Assembly: GCA_019347975.1 (NCBI GenBank)
Contig: JAHWKI010000003.1
Coordinates: 1 to 42,089, forward strand
DNA from: Gemmatimonadota bacterium
GTDB lineage: Bacteria; Gemmatimonadota; Gemmatimonadetes; Longimicrobiales; RSA9
Reading direction: 5' to 3'
DNA: 42,089 nucleotides
Shown one piece after another: positions 1 through 8,862 of this stretch; position 1 is the first letter of the stretch; each line of letters starts with the position of its first letter. Made by a program: the position numbers and the translations under genes. The notes below the pieces were generated by a model. That model made no database searches. It worked only from the letters and a program-made list of their open reading frames with translations, and was not told the origin of the DNA.

Positions 1-145
1 CGGCGAGCTCCATGGCGATGGCACTCGCCTCTCCGGGACCGATCCAGATGGGCAGCACGCGCGTCCCATCCTTCTCCTGGAGGATCACGACCGGGGTGTT
101 CGAGCTACGGTCGAGCCCGAGACTCTGTACGGTGACTTCGATCAT
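1..145 (-). CDS. DUF151 / bifunctional nuclease family protein, N-terminal part
   Basis: Only the first 48 codons are present; the gene runs off the left edge. The product starts MIEVTVQSLGLDRSSNTPVV and continues through a segment ending LPIWIGPGEASAIAMELA. This is the beginning of the DUF151 (bifunctional nuclease, BFN) domain, in which a short strand pair leads to the conserved PIWIG-x-x-EA motif. The ATG at 145 is preceded by GGAGGGG at good spacing. It is the last gene of the minus-strand run, 157 bases after metK; I see no clear promoter in that gap. In bacteria the family is mostly uncharacterised; the nuclease name comes from plant homologues. Confidence 0.85.
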   Translation of the reverse strand, partial: MIEVTVQSLGLDRSSNTPVVILQEKDGTRVLPIWIGPGEASAIAMELA

Positions 146-302
146 CCTGCCCCTCCGCTGCGCCGATCGGGGTCGGGCGGTGCGTCGGCTCGTGTGTCCG
201 GACGCGTGCCACCCGACTCCTGCCGGCCTGCTCTTCCACCGACCCCTCCCCGATATGTACTCCGCAGGGCCGATCCGGTTCACGGCGCCGGCGGCCGTCC
301 GA

Positions 303-1475
303 TCAGTCGGCGGCCCCCTTCAGCGCATCGACGCGATCCGTCCGCTCCCAGGGGAAGAGCCGGACCGTGCGGCCATCGATGGCCTTCTCCGTCGGCTCGC
401 GGCCGAAGTGCCCGTACGCGGCGGTCTCACGGTAGATGGGGGACCGTAGCCCGAGGGTCTCGATGATCGCGCGGGGGCGGAAGTCGAAGACCTCCTTCAC
501 GGCCCCGGCGATCCGGTCGTCGGGGATCCGGCCGGTGCCGAACGTGTCGATGTAGATGGACACGGGCTCGACCACACCGATGGCGTACGCGAGCTGGATC
601 TCGCAGCGCGCGGCGAGGCCGGCCGCGACGATGTTCTTGGCCGCCCAGCGGGCCGCGTACGCGCCGGACCGGTCCACCTTCGTCGCGTCCTTGCCGCTGA
701 ACGCGCCGCCGCCGTGTCGCCCCGCTCCGCCGTAGGTGTCGACGATGATCTTGCGGCCCGTCAGGCCCGCGTCCCCGTGGGGCCCGCCGACGACGAACCG
801 GCCTGTGGGATTGACGTGGAAGATGCAGTCGCCGCGGTCGAAGAGCTCGTCCGGCAAGACGGGAACGATCACCTCCTCGACCACCGCTTCGCGGATCTCC
901 TCGAGACCGATGTCCGGCGCGTGCTGCGTGCTCACGACCACCGTATGGACACGGACGGGACGGTCGCCGTCGTATTCCATGGTGACCTGGGCCTTGCCGT
1001 CCGGGCGCAGCCACGGCAGACGACCGCTCCGCCTGAGCTCCGCCAGCCGCTGGGTGATCCGGTGCGAGAGCAGGATGGGCGCGGGCATGAGCTCGGGCGT
1101 CTCGTCCACCGCGTAGCCGAACATCATCCCCTGGTCCCCCGCGCCGCCCGGATCCACGCCCTGGCTGATGTCCGGGGACTGGCGATCGAGGGAGACCAGC
1201 ACGCCGCAGGTGGCCCCATCGATCCCCCACCCCGACTCGGTGTAGCCGATGGAGGAGATGGTGCCGCGCACCACCGGGCCGTAGTCGGGGAGCTCGTCCG
1301 CCGTGATCTCGCCGGCGACGACGACGAGGCCCGTGGTGACGAGGACCTCGCAGGCGACGCGGGCGTTCGGGTCCATCTCCAGAACCGCGTCCAGTACCGC
1401 ATCGCTGACCTGGTCCGCGAGCTTGTCCGGGTGCCCTTCGGTCACCGATTCGGACGTGAACAGCCTGTTCGCCAC
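303..1475 (-). CDS. metK: S-adenosylmethionine synthetase
   Basis: Makes S-adenosylmethionine from methionine and ATP in the cytoplasm. The 390-residue product has the family's usual length and N-terminus ([20 protein letters not shown]), the [12 protein letters not shown] loop near residue 115 and the [19 protein letters not shown] loop in the last third, which bind ATP and metals. I chose the GTG at 1475 because the residues upstream are not family-like and a purine-rich GGCAGGA precedes it. The gene follows ptsI by 46 bases and is probably transcribed with the phosphotransferase genes. The reading frame shows no defects. Confidence 0.96.
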   Translation of the reverse strand: MANRLFTSESVTEGHPDKLADQVSDAVLDAVLEMDPNARVACEVLVTTGLVVVAGEITADELPDYGPVVRGTISSIGYTESGWGIDGATCGVLVSLDRQSPDISQGVDPGGAGDQGMMFGYAVDETPELMPAPILLSHRITQRLAELRRSGRLPWLRPDGKAQVTMEYDGDRPVRVHTVVVSTQHAPDIGLEEIREAVVEEVIVPVLPDELFDRGDCIFHVNPTGRFVVGGPHGDAGLTGRKIIVDTYGGAGRHGGGAFSGKDATKVDRSGAYAARWAAKNIVAAGLAARCEIQLAYAIGVVEPVSIYIDTFGTGRIPDDRIAGAVKEVFDFRPRAIIETLGLRSPIYRETAAYGHFGREPTEKAIDGRTVRLFPWERTDRVDALKGAAD

Positions 1476-1521
1476 TGGTCCTGCCTGTTTCAGGGAAAAA
1501 TTGGAGCGGAAGTGTAGGCTT

Positions 1522-3309
1522 TCACTCCTGCGGAGACAAGTTCCAGCGCCCGGAGAAGAGGGAGAGGTCGAGCCACTGGGAAATGCCTTCGGTGAGGATG
1601 GCCGTGATGCTCGCGGAGTCGGACGCCTCGAGCGCCTTCTCGACGTGCGCGCGGGCATCCCCCGCGGGGATCGAGCGGACCACCTTCTTGATCTCGGGGA
1701 GCGCGGACGGGGCGACGCTGAAGGCGGTGATTCCGAGACCCAGGAGCAGGTAGACGCCGAGGGGGTTCCCGGCCATCTCGCCGCACACGCTCACCTCGAT
1801 GCCTGCGTGCCGCCCCGCCCGGGCGGTGCGCTGCAGCAGCTCGACCACGGCCGGATGAAAGGGGGTGAAGCGCGAGGCCAGGCGGGCGTTGTTGCGGTCG
1901 ACGGCCAGCGTGTACTGCGTCAGGTCGTTGCTGCCGATGGAGAAGAAGTCCGCGTAGCGCGTGAGCTCGGCCGCCATGAGCGCCGCCGCGGGGGTCTCGA
2001 TCATCACGCCCAGCTTGTAGCCCGGGTTGAACGCGATGCCGTCCTCGTTGAGACGGTCCTCCTCCTCCTCCAGGATCTTTCGCGCCTGCCGGATCTCGCG
2101 CACATCGCTGATCAGGGGCAGCATGATCCGGACGTCTCCGTGGACGGTCGCGCGGAGCATGGCCCGGACATGGGTGCGGAAGAGCTCCGGCATGTCCAGG
2201 CACAGCCGGATCGCCCGCCAGCCGAGCATGGGGTTCTCTTCGGCCGGCATGTTGAGGAACAGGGGGAACTTGTCACCGCCGAGGTCGAACGAGCGGATCA
2301 CGACCGCGTGGTGCGGGAAGGCCTCCGCCGCCTCCCGGTACGCCTGGTACTGATACTCCTCCTCCGGAAGGACCCGGCGCCCGACGACGAGGAACTCGGT
2401 GCGGAACAGGCCGATCCCCTGGGCGCCGAGCTCCCGTGCCGTCGCCGCCTCTCCCGGCATGTCGATATTGGCCCGGAGCTGAACGGGCTGGCGATCCGGC
2501 GTGACCGGGTCCAGGTGCGCCAGCAGCACCAGCTCCTGCTCCCATTCCCGTACCTGGATATCGCGCTCCCTGTAGACGCGCCGCTCCTGGTCGGTCGGGT
2601 GCAGGATGACCCGCCCGGCCCGGCCGTCCAGCACCACCTCGTCCCCGGACTCCACCTGGGTCGAGAGGTCGCCCAGCCCCACCACGGCGGGGATCCCCAG
2701 GGCGCGGGCCAGAATCGCGGAGTGGGAGGTCCGGGTGCCCGCGTCGGTGGCGAGCCCTAGGACCCGGTCCGGCTCCAGCTGGACGGTAATGCTGGGGGTG
2801 AGGTCGCGGGCCACGATGACGACGGGGCGCTCGATGCCGTGGAGGACGCCGTCCGGATCGCCCACGCCGAGGAGCTTCCGGACGAGGCGCGTCTCGACGT
2901 CGAGCAGATCGTTGAGCCGGTCCAGCACCATGGGGTGGCCGGTCTGCCTGAACTGGGACTGGAATTCGAGGACGCGCAGCTCGAGAGCGCGGGCGGCGGA
3001 GATCCGGTTCTCGGTGATGTAGGACTCCACGTCCCCCACCAGGTCCGAGTCCTGGAGCATCATGAGCTGCGGCTCGAAGATCTGGGCCTCGACGCGGCCC
3101 AGACGCTCGGCGGTCTCCGCCTGGATCTCCAGGATGCGGAGCCGGGTGGCTTCGAGAGCCTCCCTGAACCGCTCGATCTCGGAGTTCAGCTCGTCCGGCT
3201 CCAGCGTCTGGTGCGGCACCTTCGGCCGCTCCCAGGCGAGAACCCGTGCCGGCCCGATCACGATACCGGGAGAAGCGGGCGTTCCGTCGCGGACCGTTCG
3301 CTCGCTCAC
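1522..3309 (-). CDS. ptsI: PTS enzyme I, phosphoenolpyruvate-protein phosphotransferase
   Basis: First enzyme of the phosphotransferase system: it takes phosphate from phosphoenolpyruvate onto a histidine and passes it to HPr. The 595-residue protein keeps the active-site motif [11 protein letters not shown] with the phospho-histidine near residue 196, the [16 protein letters not shown] signature near 459, and the catalytic cysteine in [11 protein letters not shown] near 509. The GTG at 3309 was chosen because GGGGAGGA lies six bases ahead and it begins one base after the ptsH stop. An in-frame ATG at 3333 lies inside ptsH and is less likely. It is the last PTS gene of the hprK-EIIABCD-ptsH-ptsI cluster. 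Confidence 0.96.
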   Translation of the reverse strand: MSERTVRDGTPASPGIVIGPARVLAWERPKVPHQTLEPDELNSEIERFREALEATRLRILEIQAETAERLGRVEAQIFEPQLMMLQDSDLVGDVESYITENRISAARALELRVLEFQSQFRQTGHPMVLDRLNDLLDVETRLVRKLLGVGDPDGVLHGIERPVVIVARDLTPSITVQLEPDRVLGLATDAGTRTSHSAILARALGIPAVVGLGDLSTQVESGDEVVLDGRAGRVILHPTDQERRVYRERDIQVREWEQELVLLAHLDPVTPDRQPVQLRANIDMPGEAATARELGAQGIGLFRTEFLVVGRRVLPEEEYQYQAYREAAEAFPHHAVVIRSFDLGGDKFPLFLNMPAEENPMLGWRAIRLCLDMPELFRTHVRAMLRATVHGDVRIMLPLISDVREIRQARKILEEEEDRLNEDGIAFNPGYKLGVMIETPAAALMAAELTRYADFFSIGSNDLTQYTLAVDRNNARLASRFTPFHPAVVELLQRTARAGRHAGIEVSVCGEMAGNPLGVYLLLGLGITAFSVAPSALPEIKKVVRSIPAGDARAHVEKALEASDSASITAILTEGISQWLDLSLFSGRWNLSPQE

Positions 3310-3310
3310 G

Positions 3311-3592
3311 TCATTCCTCCCCGAATCTCCCATCCACGAGGGCCGAAAGGACGTCGACCGCCTCGGCGGCGCCCGGGCCGCTGGCCCGGATCACGATCTC
3401 CGCCCCGCGCTCGGCCGCCAGCATCATCATTCCCATGATGCTCTTCCCGTTGACTTCGAGGTCGGCCTTCCGAACCCATACGTCGCACTCGAAATCATGC
3501 GCCTTCTTGACGAACTCCGCCGCCGGACGGGCGTGCAGCCCGTACTTGTTCTGAATCAGGACGCTCCGCTCGACCGTCTCCGGCCCGTTCAC
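3311..3592 (-). CDS. ptsH: Phosphocarrier protein HPr
   Basis: Small cytoplasmic carrier between enzyme I and the EIIA protein. The 93 residues hold both regulatory sites: the catalytic histidine in KYGLHARPAAEFVKK (residue 20, equal to classical His15) and the HPr-kinase target serine in NGKSIMGMMMLAA (residue 51, equal to Ser46). The presence of Ser46 agrees with hprK a few genes upstream. The GTG start overlaps the EIID stop by four bases (GTGA) and GGGAG precedes it. The gene feeds directly into ptsI. Confidence 0.95.
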   Translation of the reverse strand: MNGPETVERSVLIQNKYGLHARPAAEFVKKAHDFECDVWVRKADLEVNGKSIMGMMMLAAERGAEIVIRASGPGAAEAVDVLSALVDGRFGEE

Positions 3593-4329
3593 GTCACGAC
3601 TCCCGCCAGGAGCCCGGCCACCGCCGTCACGGCGACCGCGGCGACGCCGAAGCGTCGGGCGCGCTCGCCCCAGCGCGCGCCGGCCGCCGCGGCCAGCACC
3701 GCCATGGGGATCCACAGGTGGCCCGGGCGCATGTCGAGGGTCGGCACGCCGCGGAGCACGACGAGGGCGAGGGCGACCCCCGCGACGAACGACCCCGCGG
3801 CCATCAGGCGCGGCTGGAGGCGGCGGAGCGCCGACCCCCGCAGCCGCTCGGCGACGGAGCGCCCGCCGGCCAGCCCCAGGCGGAGACCCCAGACCATGAG
3901 CACGAGGTGCAGGACGTTGTAGAGCAGGAGGAAGGAGACGATCGCCACCCACCAGGGCGCACCCATGAGGAGCAGGACCAGCGCCGCGAGGACGCAGAGA
4001 GGGCGCCAGCCCGCCCAGATGAGCTGGTCGCCCAGCGTCCCGAGGGAGCCTCTCAACGCTGCCTTGAACCGCTCGATCACAGCGGGATCTTCTCCTTCCT
4101 CTTCCATGCGGATGACCGCCCCGAGCGCCAGGGGCGCCAGGTACGGATGACTGTTGAACGTGCCCTCGTGCCGCCGGATCGCTTCGTGGAGCGCGGCCGG
4201 ATCCGTGTGCAGCCGGCGCAGCGCCGGGAGGATCACGAACGCGAAGCCCGTCCCCATCAGCGTCTCGTAGTTCCAGGAGCCCTGAACGGCGAACGCCCGG
4301 ACCATGACCGGCCACGGCAGCCGCATCAT
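3589..4329 (-). CDS. PTS mannose/fructose/sorbose-family component IID
   Basis: Membrane partner of IIC in a mannose-family sugar permease. The 246-residue product starts MMRLPWPVMVRAFAVQGSWN, then has the family-like NYETLMGTGFAF and GTFNSHPYLAPLALGAV motifs, a GSLGTLGDQLIWAGWRP segment, and hydrophobic helices in the middle (about residues 115-155) and at the C-terminus. It is somewhat shorter than typical IID proteins. The ATG at 4329 overlaps the IIC stop (ATGA); a second ATG follows directly. The sugar cannot be read from the sequence. Confidence 0.88.
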   Translation of the reverse strand: MMRLPWPVMVRAFAVQGSWNYETLMGTGFAFVILPALRRLHTDPAALHEAIRRHEGTFNSHPYLAPLALGAVIRMEEEGEDPAVIERFKAALRGSLGTLGDQLIWAGWRPLCVLAALVLLLMGAPWWVAIVSFLLLYNVLHLVLMVWGLRLGLAGGRSVAERLRGSALRRLQPRLMAAGSFVAGVALALVVLRGVPTLDMRPGHLWIPMAVLAAAAGARWGERARRFGVAAVAVTAVAGLLAGVVT

Positions 4330-4994
4330 CTCACCGCCAGGACCAGGACCACGCCCACGAGGACGCCGGCGATGAGCGACACGCGGGCCGAACGCCCGGC
4401 GCCGAAGAGGGGGACGGCCGTCCCGAGCATCCCCGCGGCCGCGATCCCGAGAATGGCCAGGGTGAGGGGATGCGGGAGGCTCCAGAAGGGGGCCAGGACG
4501 CGCAGGAGCCCGTAGCCGGCGAGCCCACCGATGGCCGCGACCAGACCGCCCCGAACGAAGTCCAGCGTCATGGCGCCGAGATGGCGCCGCTCGAGCACCT
4601 CGGCCGCCAGCGGTCCCCCACGGGTGAGGCGACGGCCGTTGATCTGTCGCTGGAGCACCACGGTCTGTCCGCCGATCCGCTCCCAGCCGAGGGCGAACGT
4701 GAGGGCCAGGAGGAGCGCGCCCGCCTGGAGCCCCGGGGGGGTGGCGGCCAGGTAGGCGGCCGCGGCGGCCACCGTGGCCGTGCCGGACTCGGGGTATCGC
4801 GCGGCCCCGATCGGCAGGATGATCAATGAAAAGGCCTCCACCAGGAATCCGAGCGCCAGCCCCTCGGCGGGCCGGCCGAAGAGGACGCCGGTGAGGACGC
4901 CGGCGACGACGGGACGGGAGATCATGATCTGGGGGAAGGACGTCGCGTCCAGTCCCACGAAGCCGCCCAGGAGCCCGGTGGCGAGCCAGCTCAT
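4326..4994 (-). CDS. PTS mannose/fructose/sorbose-family component IIC
   Basis: Sugar-translocating membrane component of a mannose-family PTS. The 222-residue product is mostly hydrophobic, with several predicted transmembrane helices. It begins MSWLATGLLGGFVGLDATSF and has ISRPVVAGVLTGVLFG and GLALGFLVEAFSLIILPIGA, both typical of the sorbose-type IIC family, followed by ARYPESGTATVAAAAAYLA. Its ATG overlaps the IIB stop by four bases. Its size is slightly below the family average, and no frameshift is visible. Confidence 0.88.
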   Translation of the reverse strand: MSWLATGLLGGFVGLDATSFPQIMISRPVVAGVLTGVLFGRPAEGLALGFLVEAFSLIILPIGAARYPESGTATVAAAAAYLAATPPGLQAGALLLALTFALGWERIGGQTVVLQRQINGRRLTRGGPLAAEVLERRHLGAMTLDFVRGGLVAAIGGLAGYGLLRVLAPFWSLPHPLTLAILGIAAAGMLGTAVPLFGAGRSARVSLIAGVLVGVVLVLAVR

Positions 4995-5476
4995 CGGGTG
5001 CGTACCAGCTCCTCGACGCCGACCCCGCGGGCGTTCGGCAGGTCCCGTGCGACCACCTCCACGCCATTCCGGGCCATTTCCTCGAGCTGCCGCCGCTCCG
5101 CGTCGTTCAGGAATACGTAGTGCAGCACCTGGCTCCTGCCGGGGCCGTGATGGATCCCGCCGATGTTCACCTCGCGCCCGCGAAGGCAGCCCGAAGCAGC
5201 GAGGCGACTCATCGTGCCGATGTCGCGGGTCAGGAGCAGCGCCCGGTCCCTGGAGCCCTCCCATTCCGGCAGACCGTCCACCGCGTCGGCGACGGAGCGG
5301 AACTCGGCCTCGATGCCCGAGGGCACCCCCGCCGCATAGAGCTCCTGCTCCCATGTGGACGCGGCCAGGTCGTCATCCACGACGATGATCCGGGACGGGT
5401 TCAGCCGTCCGCCCCACCCGACCACCACCTGTCCGTGGATCAGGCGCTCGTCGACCCGATAGAGGAGAATGCTCAC
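4991..5476 (-). CDS. PTS mannose/fructose/sorbose-family component IIB
   Basis: Cytoplasmic phosphotransfer component that passes phosphate from EIIA to the sugar during transport. The 161-residue product starts MSILLYRVDERLIHGQVVVG; the DERLIHGQV motif with the phospho-histidine at residue 14 defines the family. IIGGIHHGPG-like sequence (VNIGGIHHGPGRSQ) near residue 105 is also typical. Its ATG overlaps the EIIA stop, and its end overlaps the IIC start, so translation of the three is probably coupled. Confidence 0.93.
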   Translation of the reverse strand: MSILLYRVDERLIHGQVVVGWGGRLNPSRIIVVDDDLAASTWEQELYAAGVPSGIEAEFRSVADAVDGLPEWEGSRDRALLLTRDIGTMSRLAASGCLRGREVNIGGIHHGPGRSQVLHYVFLNDAERRQLEEMARNGVEVVARDLPNARGVGVEELVRTR

Positions 5477-5871
5477 GACGGCCGCAGCTCCACACCGCTC
5501 CCGATGGCCGCGCGGCCGCGCTCCACGAGCCTGGGGACGAGCTCCTCGAGAGGGAGGTGGCGCTTCATGACGAAGTCCAGCAGGACGGGAAGGTTCACGC
5601 CGGTGATGAGAGCGCGCGTCCCTCCGCCCAGGCAGACCTGCCGGGCCGCCAGCCCGCAGCTCCCCTCCCTGAGGTCCGCGAAGACGATCGCGGGACCCTC
5701 ACCCACGAGCTCATCCAGCTTCTCCCGTATGTCGGCGGGGCCGAGCCCCTCGTTGCTCAGCGGGACCAGGGCGCCTTCCTCCGACCCGGCGATCCGCTCG
5801 ACGGCGCCGATGAGAGCGCGGGCGAGCTCGGAGTGGGCGACGACGATGCCGCGGACGCCGTCGTCACTCAT
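5473..5871 (-). CDS. PTS mannose-family component IIA
   Basis: Receives phosphate from HPr and gives it to IIB. The 132-residue product has an EIIA-Man fold pattern: GIVVAHSELARALIGA at the N-terminus carries the phospho-histidine at residue 13, then AIVFADLREGSCGLAAR and ALITGVNLPVLLDFV follow. The ATG at 5871 overlaps the last codons of hprK by eight bases and has GGAGGAC just upstream, so the start is well supported. IIA and IIB are separate proteins here rather than fused. Confidence 0.92.
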   Translation of the reverse strand: MSDDGVRGIVVAHSELARALIGAVERIAGSEEGALVPLSNEGLGPADIREKLDELVGEGPAIVFADLREGSCGLAARQVCLGGGTRALITGVNLPVLLDFVMKRHLPLEELVPRLVERGRAAIGSGVELRPS

Positions 5872-6823
5872 AGTCCTCCTCCAGGTAGTCCCGTACGGGG
5901 CGCATGGCCGCCTGCAGGCTCTCATTGAACCGCGCGGCAGAATGCACGCCCGAGTACTTCAGGAGGTGGTTCATCGCGATCACCTCGGAGATCACGGTGA
6001 TGTTCTTTCCGGGGTTCAGCGGCACGGTGACCTGCGGCATCTGAACACCGAGTATGTCCACCTCCTCGGCCTCCAGCCCCGTCCGCTCGTAGGTCTCGCG
6101 GTCGTTCCAGTCGACGAGCCGGACCACGACCTCGATCCTCTTCTGCTGACGGATGGCCCGGACACCGAACAGCGCGGAGATGTCGATGATCCCGATGCCA
6201 CGGATCTCCATGTGGTGCCGCTGGAGCTCGTGACCCCGGGCGATCAGGACGTCGTTTCCGCGCTTGCTCACGAACACCAGGTCGTCGGCCACCAGGCGGT
6301 GCCCGCGCTCCACGAGGTCCAGAACGCACTCGCTCTTGCCGATGCCGCTGCGGCCGACGATGAGCAGACCGACGCCGTAGACGTCCGCCATGGAGCCGTG
6401 CATCGTGGTCGTAGGGGCGAACACGCCCTCCAGATAGGGCTGCAGCCGCCGGTAGAAGTCCCCCGTCTTGAGCGAGGTCCGCAGGACCAGGATGTTCCGC
6501 TCACGGGCGCCGTCGAGGAGCGCGGCCGGAACCTCGAGGGCCTTCGTGACCACAACCGCCGGCATCTCCAGGGCGAAGAGGCGATCGAGCGCATCGTCCA
6601 GCCCCGCCTGGTCGAGGGACCGCAGGAAGGCGACCTCCGTCTCCCCCAGCACCTGGAGCCTGCCGCTGGGCGCCCGGTCGTTGAACCCGGTGAGAATGAG
6701 TCCGGGGCTGGAGATGCTCGGCGCCTCGATGGGCTGGCTCGATGCCACGTCGCCCACGAGGAGCTCGAGGTCCAGCGCGCCGGCCTTGTCCGCCATGAAC
6801 TGCTCGAGGCTCAGTGTCCCCAC
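5864..6823 (-). CDS. hprK: HPr kinase/phosphorylase
   Basis: Phosphorylates HPr on its regulatory serine and can reverse the reaction, linking sugar transport to metabolic state. The 319-residue product has the N-terminal domain, the HGSMADVYG segment with the conserved histidine at 142, the P-loop GRSGIGKS at 157-164, DD at 180-181, and the signature MEIRGIGIIDISALFGVRAI at 205-224. I chose the GTG at 6823 because GGAAGG lies six bases ahead and the family N-terminus aligns there. An ATG at 6858 with a stronger ribosome site is in another frame. The gene opens the PTS set and lies 53 bases after a glycosyltransferase gene. Confidence 0.93.
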   Translation of the reverse strand: MGTLSLEQFMADKAGALDLELLVGDVASSQPIEAPSISSPGLILTGFNDRAPSGRLQVLGETEVAFLRSLDQAGLDDALDRLFALEMPAVVVTKALEVPAALLDGARERNILVLRTSLKTGDFYRRLQPYLEGVFAPTTTMHGSMADVYGVGLLIVGRSGIGKSECVLDLVERGHRLVADDLVFVSKRGNDVLIARGHELQRHHMEIRGIGIIDISALFGVRAIRQQKRIEVVVRLVDWNDRETYERTGLEAEEVDILGVQMPQVTVPLNPGKNITVISEVIAMNHLLKYSGVHSAARFNESLQAAMRPVRDYLEEDYE

Positions 6824-6858
6824 ACGCCGCCTTCCGGATGGGTGATCCCCACGTCCAT
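6811..6858 (-). other. Possible 15-codon upstream reading frame overlapping the hprK start
   Basis: An ATG at 6858 has a strong ribosome site (GTGAGGAGAGCG directly upstream). It opens a frame of 15 codons, MDVGITHPEGGVWGH, whose TGA at 6811-6813 lies 13 bases inside hprK. It is not in the hprK frame. It could be a leader that loads ribosomes for hprK by reinitiation, the mark of a lost or gained base at the true hprK start, or chance. Expression is not shown by the sequence. Confidence 0.3.
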
Positions 6859-6876
6859 CGCTCTCCTCACTTCCTG

Positions 6877-7989
6877 CTACGCCGGCCGCGCCACTCCGGC
6901 GAGGAAGCTCTCCATCTCCTCGGCCGAGCGGTCCCATGTGAAGCGCTCGGCGAACGCACGCGCCTTTCGCCCCAGCGACTCCCGGAGGGGCTCGTCCGCG
7001 ACCAGCGCCCGCACTCGCCGGGCCAGCGCCGCCACGTCTCCGTGGGGCACGAGGAAACCGGTTTCGCCGTCCACGACAGAGTCCCGCAGCCCCGGCGAAT
7101 CGCTGGCGATCGTCGGCGTCCCGCAGGCGGCGGCTTCCAGGTTCGTGATCCCCCACCCTTCCTTGGGGGAGGTGAGCACGTGGATCCACGCGCGGCGGAA
7201 GAGCTCGATCTTTTCGTCCTCGTCCACGTAGCCGCGCAGCTCCACGGCGTCCTCCACTCCGAGCTTCGCGGCCAGCGCCCGGAGCGCCCGCTCCTGGTCC
7301 CCGGTCCCGGCGATCACCAGCCGGACCTCCATCCCCTCCTCACGCAGCCGGGCAACCGCCCGTATCGGCAGGTCCACGCGCTTGTAGCGCTTCAGCCGCC
7401 CGAGGTAGAGCAGGGTCGGGGTATCGAACCGCCCCGCCGGCGTCCCGGGCGACAGCCGCTCGATCTCGACGCCGTTGGGCACCACCGTGATCGTCTCCTC
7501 CGTCAACCCTCGCCCGACCAGATCCTGCGCCGTGCTCCGGGACACGGCCATCGTCGGGACGCCCCGGTAGACCACGCCCAGCGGCCGCTCGAGCAGCCAG
7601 CTCGCCGCTGCGACCGGCGCGGCGGCCTCCTGAAACGCCGTGGCGCCGAACAGGTGGTGCACCAGCAGGGCCAGCGGGTCCCGGGTCCAGAGCGGGGTGA
7701 ACAGCGGGACCTTGTTCAGGTCCTCCACGACCACGTCGAACTCCCGGTCCCTCAGGGCCCGTCTGTAGTACACCGGGGCGGCCGCGTTGAATGTATAGCG
7801 CCCCCCCACCCTGTGCACCTGCATGCCGTCCAGCTCCGCCCGGGCGGGGGCGCCGCGGGGACGGGAGACCAGGAGGGTGACGCGATGGTCGCGGTCGGCG
7901 AGTCGTCCGAAGATCTGGTGGAGGTGGGTCTCGGCCCCACCGGCCGCCGGGTCGAGCCGATCCTGCCAGTTGAGGACGAGGATCCTCAC
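6877..7989 (-). CDS. Glycosyltransferase family 4 protein
   Basis: GT-B fold retaining glycosyltransferase of 370 residues. The N-terminal domain starts MRILVLNWQDRLDPAAGGAE, where the GGAE loop is typical of the family. The C-terminal domain has LYLGRLKRYKRVDLPIRAV, a KR-type phosphate-contact motif, and SPKEGWGITNLEAAACGTPT, an E-x7-E-type nucleotide-sugar motif. Donor and acceptor cannot be told; a role in cell-surface glycans is a guess from the family. The ATG overlaps the nusB stop (ATGA). It sits between nusB and hprK with no evident functional link to either. Confidence 0.88.
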   Translation of the reverse strand: MRILVLNWQDRLDPAAGGAETHLHQIFGRLADRDHRVTLLVSRPRGAPARAELDGMQVHRVGGRYTFNAAAPVYYRRALRDREFDVVVEDLNKVPLFTPLWTRDPLALLVHHLFGATAFQEAAAPVAAASWLLERPLGVVYRGVPTMAVSRSTAQDLVGRGLTEETITVVPNGVEIERLSPGTPAGRFDTPTLLYLGRLKRYKRVDLPIRAVARLREEGMEVRLVIAGTGDQERALRALAAKLGVEDAVELRGYVDEDEKIELFRRAWIHVLTSPKEGWGITNLEAAACGTPTIASDSPGLRDSVVDGETGFLVPHGDVAALARRVRALVADEPLRESLGRKARAFAERFTWDRSAEEMESFLAGVARPA

Positions 7990-8396
7990 GCCCCGTCCAG
8001 ACGACGCATCAGGGCGTCCAGCACCCCGTTTACGAAGCGGGGGCTCTGATCGGTGCCGTACTTCTCCGCCAGCGCGAGCGCCTCCTGGATGGAGACGCGG
8101 GGAGGAATATCCTCGAAATGGATCATCTCGGCGGCCGCGAGCCGCAGGATGGCCCGGTCGATGGCGGAGAGGCGCTCGAGCCGCCAGTTCGTAAGCGACG
8201 CCTGGATCTCCCGGTCCACTCCCGCCACATCAGCGGCGACGGCCTCCACGAGCCGGCGCATGTAGGGCTGCCGCTCCGTCCCGATCCGGCGGCGGAACAT
8301 GAACTCCTCGAGGATCCTCAGCAGGTCGCCGCCGCGGGTCTCCCACGCGTACAGCACCTTCAGCGCCCACTCCCGGGCGCGGCTACGCTCCCGCAC
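7986..8396 (-). CDS. nusB: Transcription antitermination factor NusB
   Basis: All-helical RNA-binding factor that acts with NusE (S10) on boxA in rRNA transcription. The 136 residues match the family in length and motifs: SRAREWALKVLYAWE at the N-terminus, LERLSAIDRAILRLAAAEM in the middle, and PPRVSIQEALALAEKYGT followed by FVNGVLDAL at the C-terminus. The start is a GTG at 8396 that overlaps the end of ribH by 14 bases. Following ribH with nusB is a common bacterial order and supports the call. Confidence 0.95.
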   Translation of the reverse strand: MRERSRAREWALKVLYAWETRGGDLLRILEEFMFRRRIGTERQPYMRRLVEAVAADVAGVDREIQASLTNWRLERLSAIDRAILRLAAAEMIHFEDIPPRVSIQEALALAEKYGTDQSPRFVNGVLDALMRRLDGA

Positions 8397-8862
8397 GCGG
8401 CCGAAGCCTGTCGTAGAGGTCCGCCACCTCCAGCACGGTCAGCGCCGCCTCCCACCCCTTGTTGCCCCGGTCTCCGCCGGCCCTCGCCACGGCCTGCTCC
8501 CGCGTGTCCGTCGTGAGAACGCCGAACGCGATGGGGATCGTCTCGCGCACCGCGAGATCCTGGAGTCCCCGCGCCGCTTCGCCCGCCACGTAGTCGAAGT
8601 GCGGCGTCTCGCCCCGGATCACGCAGCCCAGGGCCACCACGCCATCCAGGCCGCCGCGCCGCAGGGCCGCCGCCGCGGCGCCGGGGAGCTCCCATGCCCC
8701 GGGCACCCGGATCACCTCGACGTCGTCCTCGGCTACGCCGTGCTCGCGCAGGCACCCGACGGCACCCTCCAGGAGGCGCTCCGTCACCAGCTCGTTGAAC
8801 CGCGAGACCACGATGACGAACCGCTTCCCTTCCCCGCGCGGCGTACCCTCGAGCTCGGCCAT
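8383..8862 (-). CDS. ribH: 6,7-dimethyl-8-ribityllumazine synthase
   Basis: Penultimate step of riboflavin synthesis: it joins the ribityl-aminouracil with dihydroxybutanone phosphate, usually in an icosahedral shell. The 159 residues include VVSRFNELVTERLLEGAV, VPGAWELPGAA, and GCVIRGETPHFDYVAGE with the conserved histidine near 88, then GNKGWEAA. The ATG at 8862 overlaps the ribBA stop by one base (TGATG); a GTG at 8865 is an equal alternative that adds one residue. It is the last of four adjacent rib genes. Confidence 0.95.
   Translation of the reverse strand: MAELEGTPRGEGKRFVIVVSRFNELVTERLLEGAVGCLREHGVAEDDVEVIRVPGAWELPGAAAAALRRGGLDGVVALGCVIRGETPHFDYVAGEAARGLQDLAVRETIPIAFGVLTTDTREQAVARAGGDRGNKGWEAALTVLEVADLYDRLRPRAGA

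Noticed and set aside
303-1517. Long open frames on the opposite strand and in other frames of metK, and similarly throughout the window
   Set aside because: In very GC-rich DNA, shadow frames stay open by chance. Their products are Arg/Pro/Ala-rich and match nothing, while the overlapping minus-strand frames encode recognisable proteins.
3310-3333. ptsI starting at the in-frame ATG at 3333
   Set aside because: It lies inside ptsH with no ribosome site at the right distance, while the GTG at 3309 has an excellent one.
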